A DNA stretch of 6,860 nt from Pseudomonadales bacterium (GTDB taxonomy: Bacteria; Pseudomonadota; Gammaproteobacteria; Pseudomonadales; Azotimanducaceae), in the NCBI GenBank assembly GCA_029244465.1, contig JAQWQN010000252.1, positions 1 through 6,860 on the forward strand, read 5' to 3'. Of this stretch, positions 1-6,223 are shown one piece after another (the first letter of the stretch is position 1; every line of letters starts with the position of its first letter). The translations under genes and the position numbers were made by a program. The notes under the pieces were generated by a model. That model searched no databases. It was given only the letters and a program-made list of their open reading frames with translations, and was not told the origin of the DNA.

Positions 1-1
1 G

Positions 2-184
2 GAACCGGCTCGTGCTACCGTAGATCGGGAAAAGAATTCTATTACATCCGAGGCGCCAGCACCTGTTGCATCTCCGCCGGAATTACAATCAGAGCTATTG
101 CCACATAAGCAGCCGGGTACTGTTGGTTCGTTTCACCTTGCGACCATCTACCACCGATTCGCGGAACCACGGAGAGCCAGTTAA
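2..184 (+). CDS. Possible C-terminal end of an upstream protein (5' truncated)
   Basis: Reading from base 2, the frame stays open for 60 codons to a TAA at 182-184, so this may be the tail of a gene that begins before the window. The first half of the peptide is rich in Ala, Pro and Glu (for example SEAPAPVASPPE), like a flexible linker. The last part ends in HLATIYHRFAEPRRAS. I do not recognise the family. The stop lies 9 nt before the ATG of the DUF1285 gene, which fits two genes in one transcript. Against it, 60 open codons is short, and an antisense frame is also open over 42-184. No start codon is needed because the left edge cuts it. Confidence 0.4.
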   Translation, partial: EPARATVDREKNSITSEAPAPVASPPELQSELLPHKQPGTVGSFHLATIYHRFAEPRRAS

Positions 185-193
185 ACTGTAGGC

Positions 194-724
194 ATGACCC
201 AAGTTGACGACCTGTTCGAAGCGCTAAAGACGTCGCAAAATAACAAACGGTTGCCCCCCGTCGACCAATGGCTGCCGCAGCGCGTTGGCAAAATTGACAT
301 ACGCATCGATTACGACGGTCAATGGCACCATGACGGGCGACCGATTCGGCGGCATGCAATCGCAAAAGTCTTTTCGACAATATTACGTCTCGATGGCGAC
401 GACTATTTTCTCGTCACGCCATTTGAGAAACTGAAAATAGCGGTCGAGGATGTACCGTTTCTGGGCATAGATGCAGAGGTGCGCGGTGTATCGGAAAACT
501 GCGAAATCATCATCAGCACAAACATGGATGATCACGTTGAACTGTCGGTTGAGAATCCTTTAGCAATGCGGAAGGGTGTTCCGTACGTTCATTTGCGCGC
601 TAACCTCTGGGCTCGTTTATCACGGAACGTGTACTACCGGTTGATTGAGCATGGGCAAGACGAGACAGGCACTTGGTGCCTGTACAGTAACGGTGCCAGA
701 TTCGAGCTTGGCCCCTCGGGTTAG
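194..724 (+). CDS. DUF1285 family protein
   Basis: This 176-residue protein matches the DUF1285 family, whose biochemical role I do not know. Family hallmarks are LPPVDQW at residues 20-26, the DGQWHHDGRPIRR segment (41-53), the block DGDDYFLVTPFEKLKIAVED (67-86) followed by VPF, and a C-terminal G-x-W-C-L-x-S-x-G-x-x-F-x-LG run (159-173). No signal peptide or membrane segment is visible, so it is probably cytoplasmic. The length looks complete. ATG 194 is the first Met of the open frame and leaves the usual short acidic/hydrophobic N-terminus (DDLFEAL) before the conserved part. The ribosome binding site is poor: a GGAGAG at 173-178 is too distant and only TAGG lies close by. Translation may therefore depend on coupling to the frame that stops at 184. 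Its 3' end faces the ETF-QO gene with 12 nt between the stops. Confidence 0.88.
   Translation: MTQVDDLFEALKTSQNNKRLPPVDQWLPQRVGKIDIRIDYDGQWHHDGRPIRRHAIAKVFSTILRLDGDDYFLVTPFEKLKIAVEDVPFLGIDAEVRGVSENCEIIISTNMDDHVELSVENPLAMRKGVPYVHLRANLWARLSRNVYYRLIEHGQDETGTWCLYSNGARFELGPSG
665..683. other. Perfect hairpin near the convergent DUF1285/ETF-QO gene ends
   Basis: The sequence reads ACAGGCAC-TTG-GTGCCTGT, an 8-bp perfect inverted repeat with a 3-nt loop. It lies inside the last codons of the DUF1285 gene and about 50 nt past the stop of the opposing ETF-QO gene. It could end or stabilise the ETF-QO transcript, but neither side carries a clear T-run, so a standard intrinsic terminator is not shown. 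Confidence 0.35.
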
Positions 725-736
725 TTCCAAGAGAAT

Positions 737-2401
737 CTACATGTTAGGGTAGTTCGGTCCGCCCGTTCCCTCTGGGACCACCCACGTAATGTTCTGGGCT
801 GGGTCTTTGATATCGCAGGTTTTGCAGTGGACACAGTTTTGCGCATTGATTTGAAACCTTGCAGTGCCTGCTTCCTCGATGACTTCGTAAACGCCAGCGG
901 GGCAGTATCTTTGCGCCGGTTCGTCGTACTGCGGCAAATTGTCCCGGATTGGTAGTTCAACGTCTGCCAGCGTTAAGTGGCAGGGCTGATCTTCTTCATG
1001 ATTCGTGTTTGACAGAAACACAGAGGACAGTTTGTCAAATGAGATCTTGCCATCTGGCTTAGGGTAATCGATCTTCTTGGCACTGGCAGCAGGCTTTAAC
1101 GTCGCGTGATCTGGCGTCTGGTCCTTGAGTGTCCAGCCTTGCTTACCCCGAAAGAATTGATCAACAAAGGAATGGGCTGCACCCATCATCATGCCCAACT
1201 TGTGCAAGCCTGGGCCTACATTACGTGCTCGATTAAGTTCGTCAAAGAGCCAAGACGTCTCAAAGCTAGCCTGAAAGGAAGCCGCTTCGGTACCTGTATT
1301 GCCTGCAGCCAGTTCTTCGAATACTGCCTCAGCTGCAAGCATGCCTGATTTCATGGCAGTGTGGCTGCCTTTAATTTTTAGAGGGTTCAAGAATCCGGCA
1401 TCGTCACCCGTCAGTGCCGCCCCTGGGACGGTGAGTTTCGGCAGTGCTTGAATACCGCCCTTGACAATCGCTCGGGCGCCGTAGGAGATACGTTCGCCTC
1501 CTTCTAGTACCTTTGCGATTTCATCGTGATGCTTCCACCGTTGGAATTCATCGAATGGCGATAGGTGCGGATTGCTGTAGCTCAAATCAACGATCAATCC
1601 CAATGCGACTTGGTTGTCGGGTAGATGGTAGAGATAGGTGCCCCCAGTTGGTCCCGCTGGACCCAACCCTAAGGGCCAGCCAATGCTGTGAATCACCTTG
1701 CCTTGCTCTGCCTGGCTCGGATCCACTGCCCATAGCTCTTTAAAGCCAATGCCGTAGTGTTGCGTAGCAGCCGCTTCGTTTAACTCAAATTTTTCCATCA
1801 GTTGCTTGCCGAGATGGCCGCGACAACCTTCGGCAAATATCGTGTACCGCGCACGAAGCTCGTAGCCCGGCGCATAGGTCCCTTTGCGTTCGCCATCTGC
1901 ACTAATGCCCATATCACCCGTTGCGACACCGGCAACCGAGCCATCCTCGTTGTAGAGAATTTCTGAGGCCGCGAACCCAGGAAAAATATTCACCCCCATG
2001 CCTTCAGCCTGTTCGCCCATCCAGCGACAAAGATTGCCCAAACTGATCGCGTGGTTACCCTCATTGTGCGCATCCTTAGGAACGAACATCGCGGGTACAC
2101 GGATGCGGTTCTTGTCATTTGGCATGATATAAATCACATCATCGGTGACAGGATTGTTCACGGGGGCACCCAATTCAGCCCAGTCTGGCATGAGTTCGTT
2201 TAGTGCTGTTGGCTGAAAGACAGCGCCGGACAAGACATGAGCGCCAATTTCTGAGCCTTTTTCAACCAAGCAAACCGCCAGCTCTTGCTCTGAAGATTCC
2301 GCCAGTTGCATGAGACGAATCGCCGCAGATAGACCAGAAGGACCGCCTCCAACGATAACCACGTCAAAATCCATCGATTCGCGTTCGACTAGCTCTTCCA
2401 T
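737..2401 (-). CDS. Electron transfer flavoprotein:ubiquinone oxidoreductase (ETF-QO)
   Basis: The enzyme (EC 1.5.5.1) takes electrons from reduced ETF through FAD and a [4Fe-4S] cluster and reduces ubiquinone. It is a monotopic protein on the inner membrane. At 554 residues it has the usual bacterial length. A Rossmann FAD motif is at residues 13-23 (DVVIVGGGPSG), followed by VEKGSEIGAHVLSGAVF (46-62). The second FAD-contact block, with GDDAGFLNPLKIKGSHTAMKSG, is at 332-353. The C-terminal ferredoxin-like domain supplies Cys500, Cys523, Cys526 and Cys529 (CVHCKTC) for the cluster and ends GGPNYPNM, as the family does. The ATG at 2399-2401 is preceded by AAGGTG (2412-2417) with a 10-nt spacer. 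A second Met at residue 10 has no such site, and homologues as I recall them also begin with a short ERES/EREY-type extension. It is divergent from etfBA, its electron donor. No frameshift or missing ligand was seen. Confidence 0.97.
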   Translation of the reverse strand: MEELVERESMDFDVVIVGGGPSGLSAAIRLMQLAESSEQELAVCLVEKGSEIGAHVLSGAVFQPTALNELMPDWAELGAPVNNPVTDDVIYIMPNDKNRIRVPAMFVPKDAHNEGNHAISLGNLCRWMGEQAEGMGVNIFPGFAASEILYNEDGSVAGVATGDMGISADGERKGTYAPGYELRARYTIFAEGCRGHLGKQLMEKFELNEAAATQHYGIGFKELWAVDPSQAEQGKVIHSIGWPLGLGPAGPTGGTYLYHLPDNQVALGLIVDLSYSNPHLSPFDEFQRWKHHDEIAKVLEGGERISYGARAIVKGGIQALPKLTVPGAALTGDDAGFLNPLKIKGSHTAMKSGMLAAEAVFEELAAGNTGTEAASFQASFETSWLFDELNRARNVGPGLHKLGMMMGAAHSFVDQFFRGKQGWTLKDQTPDHATLKPAASAKKIDYPKPDGKISFDKLSSVFLSNTNHEEDQPCHLTLADVELPIRDNLPQYDEPAQRYCPAGVYEVIEEAGTARFQINAQNCVHCKTCDIKDPAQNITWVVPEGTGGPNYPNM

Positions 2402-2444
2402 ACCGAGTTCACACCTTGTTATTCAATTATTCTCCAACCGGGCG

Positions 2445-2474
2445 ATTATAACCGTTTTTCACTCAACCTTGACC
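2445..2474 (-). promoter_or_regulatory. Candidate promoter of the ETF-QO gene
   Basis: On the minus strand there is a perfect TATAAT (2445-2450), about 43 nt before the ATG. The -35 position 17-18 nt upstream is weak (GTCAAG or GGTCAA at 2468-2474). The start point would be near 2438, giving a leader of roughly 37 nt that contains the AAGGTG ribosome binding site. The weak -35 suggests help from an activator, which is an inference. Confidence 0.45.
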
Positions 2475-2497
2475 TGGAAGATTTGCATAGCGACAAT
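2469..2497 (+). promoter_or_regulatory. Candidate promoter of etfBA
   Basis: TTGACC (2469-2474, 5 of 6 to the sigma-70 -35 consensus) is followed after 17 nt by GACAAT (2492-2497, 4 of 6 to the -10 consensus). The -35 lies on the same bases as the -35 position of the divergent ETF-QO promoter. The predicted leader is about 140 nt and ends in a purine-rich stretch before TGAGGA. No convincing long hairpin was found in that leader. Confidence 0.4.
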
Positions 2498-2645
2498 ACG
2501 CCGCCCGAATTTCCCAGCTCGCAACCCTTTCGAAGTAGGAGAACAGGGTAGGCGATGACCCGAAATGGTCTATAGCCTCGATGCCCACTAAAACCTGGGT
2601 GTTGCGAAAGAAATTGAAAGAGACTGAAAACGAAGTGAGGACATT

Positions 2646-3404
2646 ATGTCAATGAAGGTTATTGTGCCTGTCAAACGTGTCGTCGATGCCAATGTGAAGG
2701 TACGCGTAAAACCCGATAACACTGGTGTTGATTTGAGCAACGTCAAAATGGCGGTAAACCCGTTTTGCGAAATCGCGATTGAAGAAGCCGTTCGCTTGAA
2801 AGAAGCTGGGAGCGCTGAAGAAGTAATCGCCGTTGCGGTTGGAACGTCTGCTTGCCAAGAACAGTTACGGACGTGTTTAGCACTCGGTGCCGACAGAGCG
2901 ATTTTGGTTGAAACTGATCAAGACGCGCAACCACTTGGAATAGCCAAGGCACTCGCTGCTATTCAGGAAAAAGAGTCGGCCGACCTTATTATCTTCGGCA
3001 AGCAAAGTATCGACGGTGACAATAGCCAGACCGGCCAGATGTTTGCCGCGTTAACCGGCATGTCTCAGGCAACCTTTGCCTCTGAACTAAAGATTACCGA
3101 GGGCGGTGCTGAAGTCACTCGGGAAGTCGATGGTGGTTTACAGACGATCAAGGTCAACTTACCGACGGTTGTCACGACAGACTTACGCCTCAATGAGCCT
3201 CGCTATGCCTCTCTGCCAAACATTATGAAGGCCAAGAAAAAGCCATTAGATATCGTGACACCAGACGAACTGAGCGTTGACCTGACCCCAACCGTCGAAG
3301 TCCTAAGTGTTGAGCCGCCCGCAGAGCGTCAAGCAGGAATCAAAGTCGAAACCGTTGAAGAACTTGTCGACAAACTCAAGAACGAAGCAAAGGTGATCGC
3401 ATAA
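2646..3404 (+). CDS. etfB: Electron transfer flavoprotein subunit beta
   Basis: This is the small subunit of the soluble ETF heterodimer. It binds AMP and carries the loop that docks onto partner dehydrogenases. Its 252 residues fit the family. It opens MKVIVPVKRVVD, with NPFCEIAIEEAVRLKE at residues 39-54 and GKQSIDGDNSQTGQM at 118-132. The ETF-beta signature lies at about 158-177 (TREVDGGLQTIKVNLPTVVT). The dehydrogenase recognition loop PRYASLPNIMKAKKK is at 185-199, with Leu190 matching the anchoring leucine of other ETFs. ATG 2646 has TGAGGA just upstream (2636-2641). The ATG at 2652 (residue 3) is an equally possible start, because homologues often begin at MKV. The stop overlaps the etfA start, so the two subunits should be made together. 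Confidence 0.97.
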   Translation: MSMKVIVPVKRVVDANVKVRVKPDNTGVDLSNVKMAVNPFCEIAIEEAVRLKEAGSAEEVIAVAVGTSACQEQLRTCLALGADRAILVETDQDAQPLGIAKALAAIQEKESADLIIFGKQSIDGDNSQTGQMFAALTGMSQATFASELKITEGGAEVTREVDGGLQTIKVNLPTVVTTDLRLNEPRYASLPNIMKAKKKPLDIVTPDELSVDLTPTVEVLSVEPPAERQAGIKVETVEELVDKLKNEAKVIA

Positions 3405-4333
3405 TGAGTACTTTAGTTGTAGCAGAACACGACAACGCCGAACTCAAACCGGCAACCCTAGTGGCCATCGCAGGAGCACAAGCGATCGGCGGTGATCTAG
3501 ATGTTTTAGTTGTAGGCAGCGGCTGCGATAGCGTCGCTCAAGCCGCAGCAGCAATCCCTGGCGTGGGCAAGGTGCTCGTGGCAGATGACCCGGCCTATGA
3601 ACACCAACTCGCCGAAAATATAGCATCTGCAGTAGTTGCTGCCGCAGCCGCGTACTCCCATGTCATGTGTGCCCACACGACCACGGGTAAAAACTTTATG
3701 CCACGCGTTGCGGCTTTACTTGGTGTTGCGCAGATTTCAGACATCATTGGTGTCGATTCGGAAGATACGTTCAAACGCCCCATCTATGCGGGTAATGCGA
3801 TAGCAACGGTCAAATCCAAGGATGCGGTTAAGGTTATCACGGTGCGCGGGACTGCTTATGATGCAGCCATCGCGGAAGGTGGCAATGCCTCAATCGAAGC
3901 GGTTAGCGGTGGTGCAGAGCAAGGCATGTCTAGCTTCCTGCGTGAGGAAATTGCGAAATCCGAGCGTCCCGAGCTGACAGCCGCCGGGATCATCATTTCT
4001 GGCGGTCGCGGTATGCAAAACGGTGACAATTTCAGCCTATTGGACGGCATCGCAGATAAATTAGGTGCCGCGATAGGGGCTTCACGCGCAGCTGTAGATG
4101 CGGGTTTTGTACCGAATGATATGCAAGTGGGACAAACTGGCAAAATTGTCGCCCCCGACCTGTACATTGCGGTCGGCATTTCTGGTGCGATTCAGCATTT
4201 AGCGGGGATGAAAGACAGTAAGGTTATCGTTGCTATCAACAAGGATGAAGACGCACCGATCTTTCAAGTCGCGGATTACGGTCTTGTTGCTGACTTGTTT
4301 CAGGCATTACCAGAACTGGAAGCTCTGCTATAG
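3404..4333 (+). CDS. etfA: Electron transfer flavoprotein subunit alpha
   Basis: This is the large ETF subunit, which holds the redox-active FAD and passes electrons to ETF-QO. Its 309 residues are standard. The N-terminal domain (1 to about 185) contains HTTTGKNFMPRVAALL (91-106). The FAD-binding C-terminal domain contains GGRGMQNGDNF (200-210), QVGQTGKIVAPDLY (241-254), and the ETF-alpha signature from residue 253 (LYIAVGISGAIQHLAGM and onward to VIVAIN). It then ends with NKDEDAPIFQVADYG and a LFQALPELEALL tail. The ATG overlaps the etfB TAA by one base (TAATG at 3402-3406). AGGTGA at 3391-3396, with a 7-nt gap, serves as ribosome binding site inside the etfB end, which is typical of translational coupling. 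Only 35 nt without an obvious terminator follow before the next gene. Confidence 0.97.
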   Translation: MSTLVVAEHDNAELKPATLVAIAGAQAIGGDLDVLVVGSGCDSVAQAAAAIPGVGKVLVADDPAYEHQLAENIASAVVAAAAAYSHVMCAHTTTGKNFMPRVAALLGVAQISDIIGVDSEDTFKRPIYAGNAIATVKSKDAVKVITVRGTAYDAAIAEGGNASIEAVSGGAEQGMSSFLREEIAKSERPELTAAGIIISGGRGMQNGDNFSLLDGIADKLGAAIGASRAAVDAGFVPNDMQVGQTGKIVAPDLYIAVGISGAIQHLAGMKDSKVIVAINKDEDAPIFQVADYGLVADLFQALPELEALL

Positions 4334-4368
4334 TTCAGTAACTAGCCAACATAGAGAGGAGTAATCCG

Positions 4369-4896
4369 ATGGCAGTATATGAACTAAATGGTGGTCAGTT
4401 GCTGCGTGTTGCTCGCAGCATCGATGGCAAGCTCGAGCAGCAATACTTCAGTTTGATTGGTCTTAACAAGACAAAGCAAAAGGAAGTTGGCAAAGAAGCC
4501 AAGGCGCTTGATCAGAAGTGGGCTGATAAGCAAGGCAACGCAAAAGCCAAACGGGTACGAGAAGCCTCGACTGACAAGAATCATTCAACAGGTGTGCGTG
4601 GTATCAACCTTGTCTTTCGACCTTCGCCGGCGTTTCGCGTACAGGTTCAAACCAGCGGTAAATCTCATGTTCGCGAGTTTTCGGTCGCACGGCTTACAGC
4701 CGATAAGGCTTGGACCGAGGCATGTAAATTTCTAGCGGCGTGCCGCGGCTATAAATCGGCGCCGAAGGCATGGCGGGATCGCATCCCGAAAGTGCCCAAG
4801 AAAACGCCGCAAAGTGCCGCTTCGACGAAGAAGTCGACATCTAAAAGTGCTGCTGAAAAGAAGGTCGCTAAAAAGAAGACTGCGAAGAAACGTTAG
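4369..4896 (+). CDS. AP2-like domain protein with histone H1-like lysine-rich tail
   Basis: This 175-residue, very basic protein is probably a DNA-binding or nucleoid-associated protein; its function is not known. Residues about 74-127 (TGVRGINLVF, then a strand-rich part with FRVQVQTSGK, then the helix TADKAWTEACKFLA) resemble an AP2-type DNA-binding unit. Residues about 10-55 (LLRVARSIDGK, YFSLIGL, then a charged helix of KEAKALDQKW type) show a similar R-V-x3-S-x-GK...FS pattern followed by a helix, so the unit may be duplicated. The last 35 residues (141-175) hold 13 Lys with Ala, Ser and Thr, like histone H1-type tails. No HNH nuclease domain, signal peptide or membrane segment is seen. 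AGAGAGGAG (4353-4361), 7 nt before ATG 4369, is a strong ribosome binding site. The gene lies 35 nt behind etfA and may be read from the same transcript. The coding frame is secure; the AP2 assignment is by pattern only. Confidence 0.85.
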   Translation: MAVYELNGGQLLRVARSIDGKLEQQYFSLIGLNKTKQKEVGKEAKALDQKWADKQGNAKAKRVREASTDKNHSTGVRGINLVFRPSPAFRVQVQTSGKSHVREFSVARLTADKAWTEACKFLAACRGYKSAPKAWRDRIPKVPKKTPQSAASTKKSTSKSAAEKKVAKKKTAKKR

Positions 4897-4899
4897 CGG

Positions 4900-4918
4900 C
4901 TGAAAAGCACCTTTTCAG
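4900..4918. terminator. Hairpin between convergent AP2-like gene and pyrB
   Basis: CTGAAAAG-CAC-CTTTTCAG forms an 8-bp perfect stem with a 3-nt loop. It starts 4 nt after the AP2-like gene's stop and lies about 55 nt beyond the pyrB stop. The stem can form in transcripts from both strands. A long T-run is missing on either side, so efficient intrinsic termination is not proven. Confidence 0.5.
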
Positions 4919-4932
4919 GCCGGCAGATGGTT

Positions 4933-4953
4933 ACGAGCGGTCTCGTCTTCTTT
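4933..4953 (+). terminator. Weak second terminator-like hairpin
   Basis: ACGAG-CGGT-CTCGT forms a 5-bp stem with a 4-nt loop and is followed by CTTCTTT. This gives a plus-strand hairpin with an imperfect T-rich tail, downstream of the AP2-like gene and before the pyrB 3' end. It may back up the hairpin at 4900-4918. The stem is short. Confidence 0.3.
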
Positions 4954-4972
4954 GCCCAATTGCTAGAGCCCG

Positions 4973-6004
4973 TTAGGGACGCCCACCCAGCGGGTGGTGG
5001 CGTTTAGCCGTGTGCCATGTGACAGGCTGTGCGTGGTTGTGGGCCTCATCGACAACGTCAAGAACAAGCGCGAAGAGCGCCATACGCACGAGGACACCGT
5101 TGTCGGTTTGGCGAAATATCGCGAGATTAGGGTTCTGATTTAAATCGTCATCCAGTTCCTGCGCTTGTGCACGCGAATCTCTTGGCAACGGATGCATGAT
5201 GACGGTATTTGGCTCACAGTGCTCCGTGTAAATCGATTGATTGATACGGAACAGTCCGCGGTATCGATCGGCCTCTTTTTGGTTTGGAAAACGCTCTTCT
5301 TGTGTCCGAGTGACGTACAAAATATCGACGTCGTGCAATCCCTCCTCGAGCGCATGGAACGACACGACCTTATGCCGTCGCTTGAGCTCTGCAACGATTT
5401 CTTCAGGTAGCTCCAGTCCTGGCGGAGAGACCAGGTGTAGGCGGATGTTCTCAAACAGACCAAGCAACTTACATAAACTATGAACCGCACGACCAAATTT
5501 TAAATCGCCAATGAGCGCTATGCCGAACCCATCGATACTGCGGCCCTTGTTGCGGAGTTCCTCGCGCATCGTATAAAGATCGAGGAGTGCTTGGCTCGGG
5601 TGTTCATTTGGGCCATCACCGCCATTGATGACGGGTACTCGGCTCGCTTCAGAAAATTCGGCTACGCTCCCGGGCTCCGGGTGGCGCATGACGATGACGT
5701 CACTATAGCCAGACAGGACTCTGGCGGTGTCATAAAGCGATTCGCCTTTGGCAAGGGAAGACGTTTTCACCTCAGTGGTTTCTCGGACTTCACCACCAAG
5801 GAGGTTGAACGCAGACCCAAAGGAAACACGCGTTCGGGTGCTCGGTTCAAAAAACATGTTGGAAACAATGGCGCCTTCCAAGACCCGCGTTATGCGCTCG
5901 CGCATCGCGTAGGGACGCATGGCGTCTGCGACGGAAAAGATCCTATCTACGTCTGCGCGTTCAAATTGATTAACGGAAATGATGTGATTGCCAACAAAAT
6001 CCAA
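4973..6004 (-). CDS. pyrB: Aspartate carbamoyltransferase catalytic chain
   Basis: It catalyses carbamoyl phosphate + L-aspartate -> N-carbamoyl-L-aspartate (EC 2.1.3.2), the committed step of pyrimidine synthesis, in the cytoplasm. Active-site residues are all present: FFEPSTRTR (51-59), the 80s-loop Lys86 in SSLAKGES, Arg107, HPSQALLD (135-142), GDLKFGRAVHS (166-176) with Arg172, Arg233 and Gln235 in VTRTQEER, and HPLPR (271-275). At 343 residues it is longer than the 310-residue E. coli chain, mostly through a His-rich C-terminal extension of about 25 residues. The start is TTG at 6002-6004. An in-frame TAG lies at 6014-6016, no ATG or GTG lies between, and AGGGGA (6010-6015) sits 5 nt upstream. 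No pyrI or pyrC-like gene is adjacent: the downstream neighbour is convergent and the upstream one divergent. If it has a regulatory partner, it is encoded elsewhere. Confidence 0.96.
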   Translation of the reverse strand: MDFVGNHIISVNQFERADVDRIFSVADAMRPYAMRERITRVLEGAIVSNMFFEPSTRTRVSFGSAFNLLGGEVRETTEVKTSSLAKGESLYDTARVLSGYSDVIVMRHPEPGSVAEFSEASRVPVINGGDGPNEHPSQALLDLYTMREELRNKGRSIDGFGIALIGDLKFGRAVHSLCKLLGLFENIRLHLVSPPGLELPEEIVAELKRRHKVVSFHALEEGLHDVDILYVTRTQEERFPNQKEADRYRGLFRINQSIYTEHCEPNTVIMHPLPRDSRAQAQELDDDLNQNPNLAIFRQTDNGVLVRMALFALVLDVVDEAHNHAQPVTWHTAKRHHPLGGRP

Positions 6005-6009
6005 AAGTG

Positions 6010-6015
6010 TCCCCT
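6010..6015 (-). promoter_or_regulatory. Ribosome binding site that fixes the pyrB TTG start
   Basis: AGGGGA on the minus strand stands 5 nt before the TTG. It overlaps an in-frame TAG (6014-6016) that rules out any start further upstream in this frame. This makes TTG the only sensible start that keeps the conserved N-terminus (DFVGNHIISVNQF). Confidence 0.8.
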
Positions 6016-6106
6016 ACGTCCTTTCTGAAATGATACTCGTTACCAGAGTGGCCTCATAGTTCGACGTGTCATCGTGATGGTGTCCTAGGTCGATCGCGAA
6101 CAACAT
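6014..6106 (-). CDS. Possible 30-codon leader ORF before pyrB
   Basis: An ATG at 6104-6106 opens a frame of 30 codons ending at the TAG (6014-6016) that overlaps the pyrB ribosome binding site. The peptide begins MLFAIDLGHHHDD and ends SIISERT. It is in the same frame as pyrB and ends 9 nt before the TTG start. Enterobacterial pyrBI operons have a leader peptide with UTP-sensitive attenuation, so the placement is suggestive. However, there is no clear ribosome binding site before this ATG and no evident attenuator hairpin with a T-run. It may be a chance frame. Confidence 0.2.
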   Translation of the reverse strand: MLFAIDLGHHHDDTSNYEATLVTSIISERT

Positions 6107-6169
6107 TGGGTTGAAACGAAAATCGTATCGTGTTGTCCAATTAGCTTAGTCACCCATTTAGTGTGACGG

Positions 6170-6175
6170 AGTCAA
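6170..6175 (-). promoter_or_regulatory. Possible -35 element for pyrB
   Basis: TTGACT on the minus strand, about 165 nt before pyrB, is a good -35 match. The sequence 16-18 nt downstream (GTGACTAA) is a poor -10, so only the hexamer can be pointed to. An inverted repeat GTCAC (6149-6153) / GTGAC (6163-6167) lies just downstream and could bind a regulator. Confidence 0.2.
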
Positions 6176-6210
6176 CAAACCTGGTACTTCGTCGGCTATT
6201 TTTGTCTTGC

Positions 6211-6223
6211 TACGCTTAGCGTA
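6211..6223. repeat. Small perfect palindrome upstream of gspE
   Basis: TACGCT-T-AGCGTA is a perfect 6-bp inverted repeat around one base. It overlaps the -35 position of the candidate gspE promoter (TTAGCG 6216-6221, 17-nt spacer, TACTAT 6239-6244). The location suits an operator, but palindromes this short also arise by chance. Confidence 0.3.

Noticed and set aside
42..380. A 112-codon open frame on the minus strand
   Set aside because: More than half of it is antisense to the well-supported DUF1285 gene and its translation shows no recognisable motif.
2310..2558. A plus-strand frame spanning the ETF-QO start and the etf intergenic region
   Set aside because: It is antisense to the FAD-motif region of ETF-QO and crosses both candidate promoters, with a low-complexity translation.
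2565..2591. An 8-codon ATG frame in the etfB leader
   Set aside because: It has no ribosome binding site and is too short to separate from chance.
2498..2645. Possible riboswitch or structured leader before etfB
   Set aside because: Only short inverted repeats (4-5 bp, such as GACC/GGTC) are present. No known riboswitch core was recognised and the final part is unstructured purine-rich sequence.
4809..4893. Lysine/alanine codon-rich stretch as a possible tandem DNA repeat
   Set aside because: The AAG/AAA/GCN bias comes from the lysine-rich tail of the protein. The units are irregular and not true tandem repeats.
5591..6028. A 145-codon plus-strand frame over the start of pyrB
   Set aside because: It lies almost wholly antisense to conserved pyrB coding sequence. 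The opposite strand explains the openness, and no family motif is seen.
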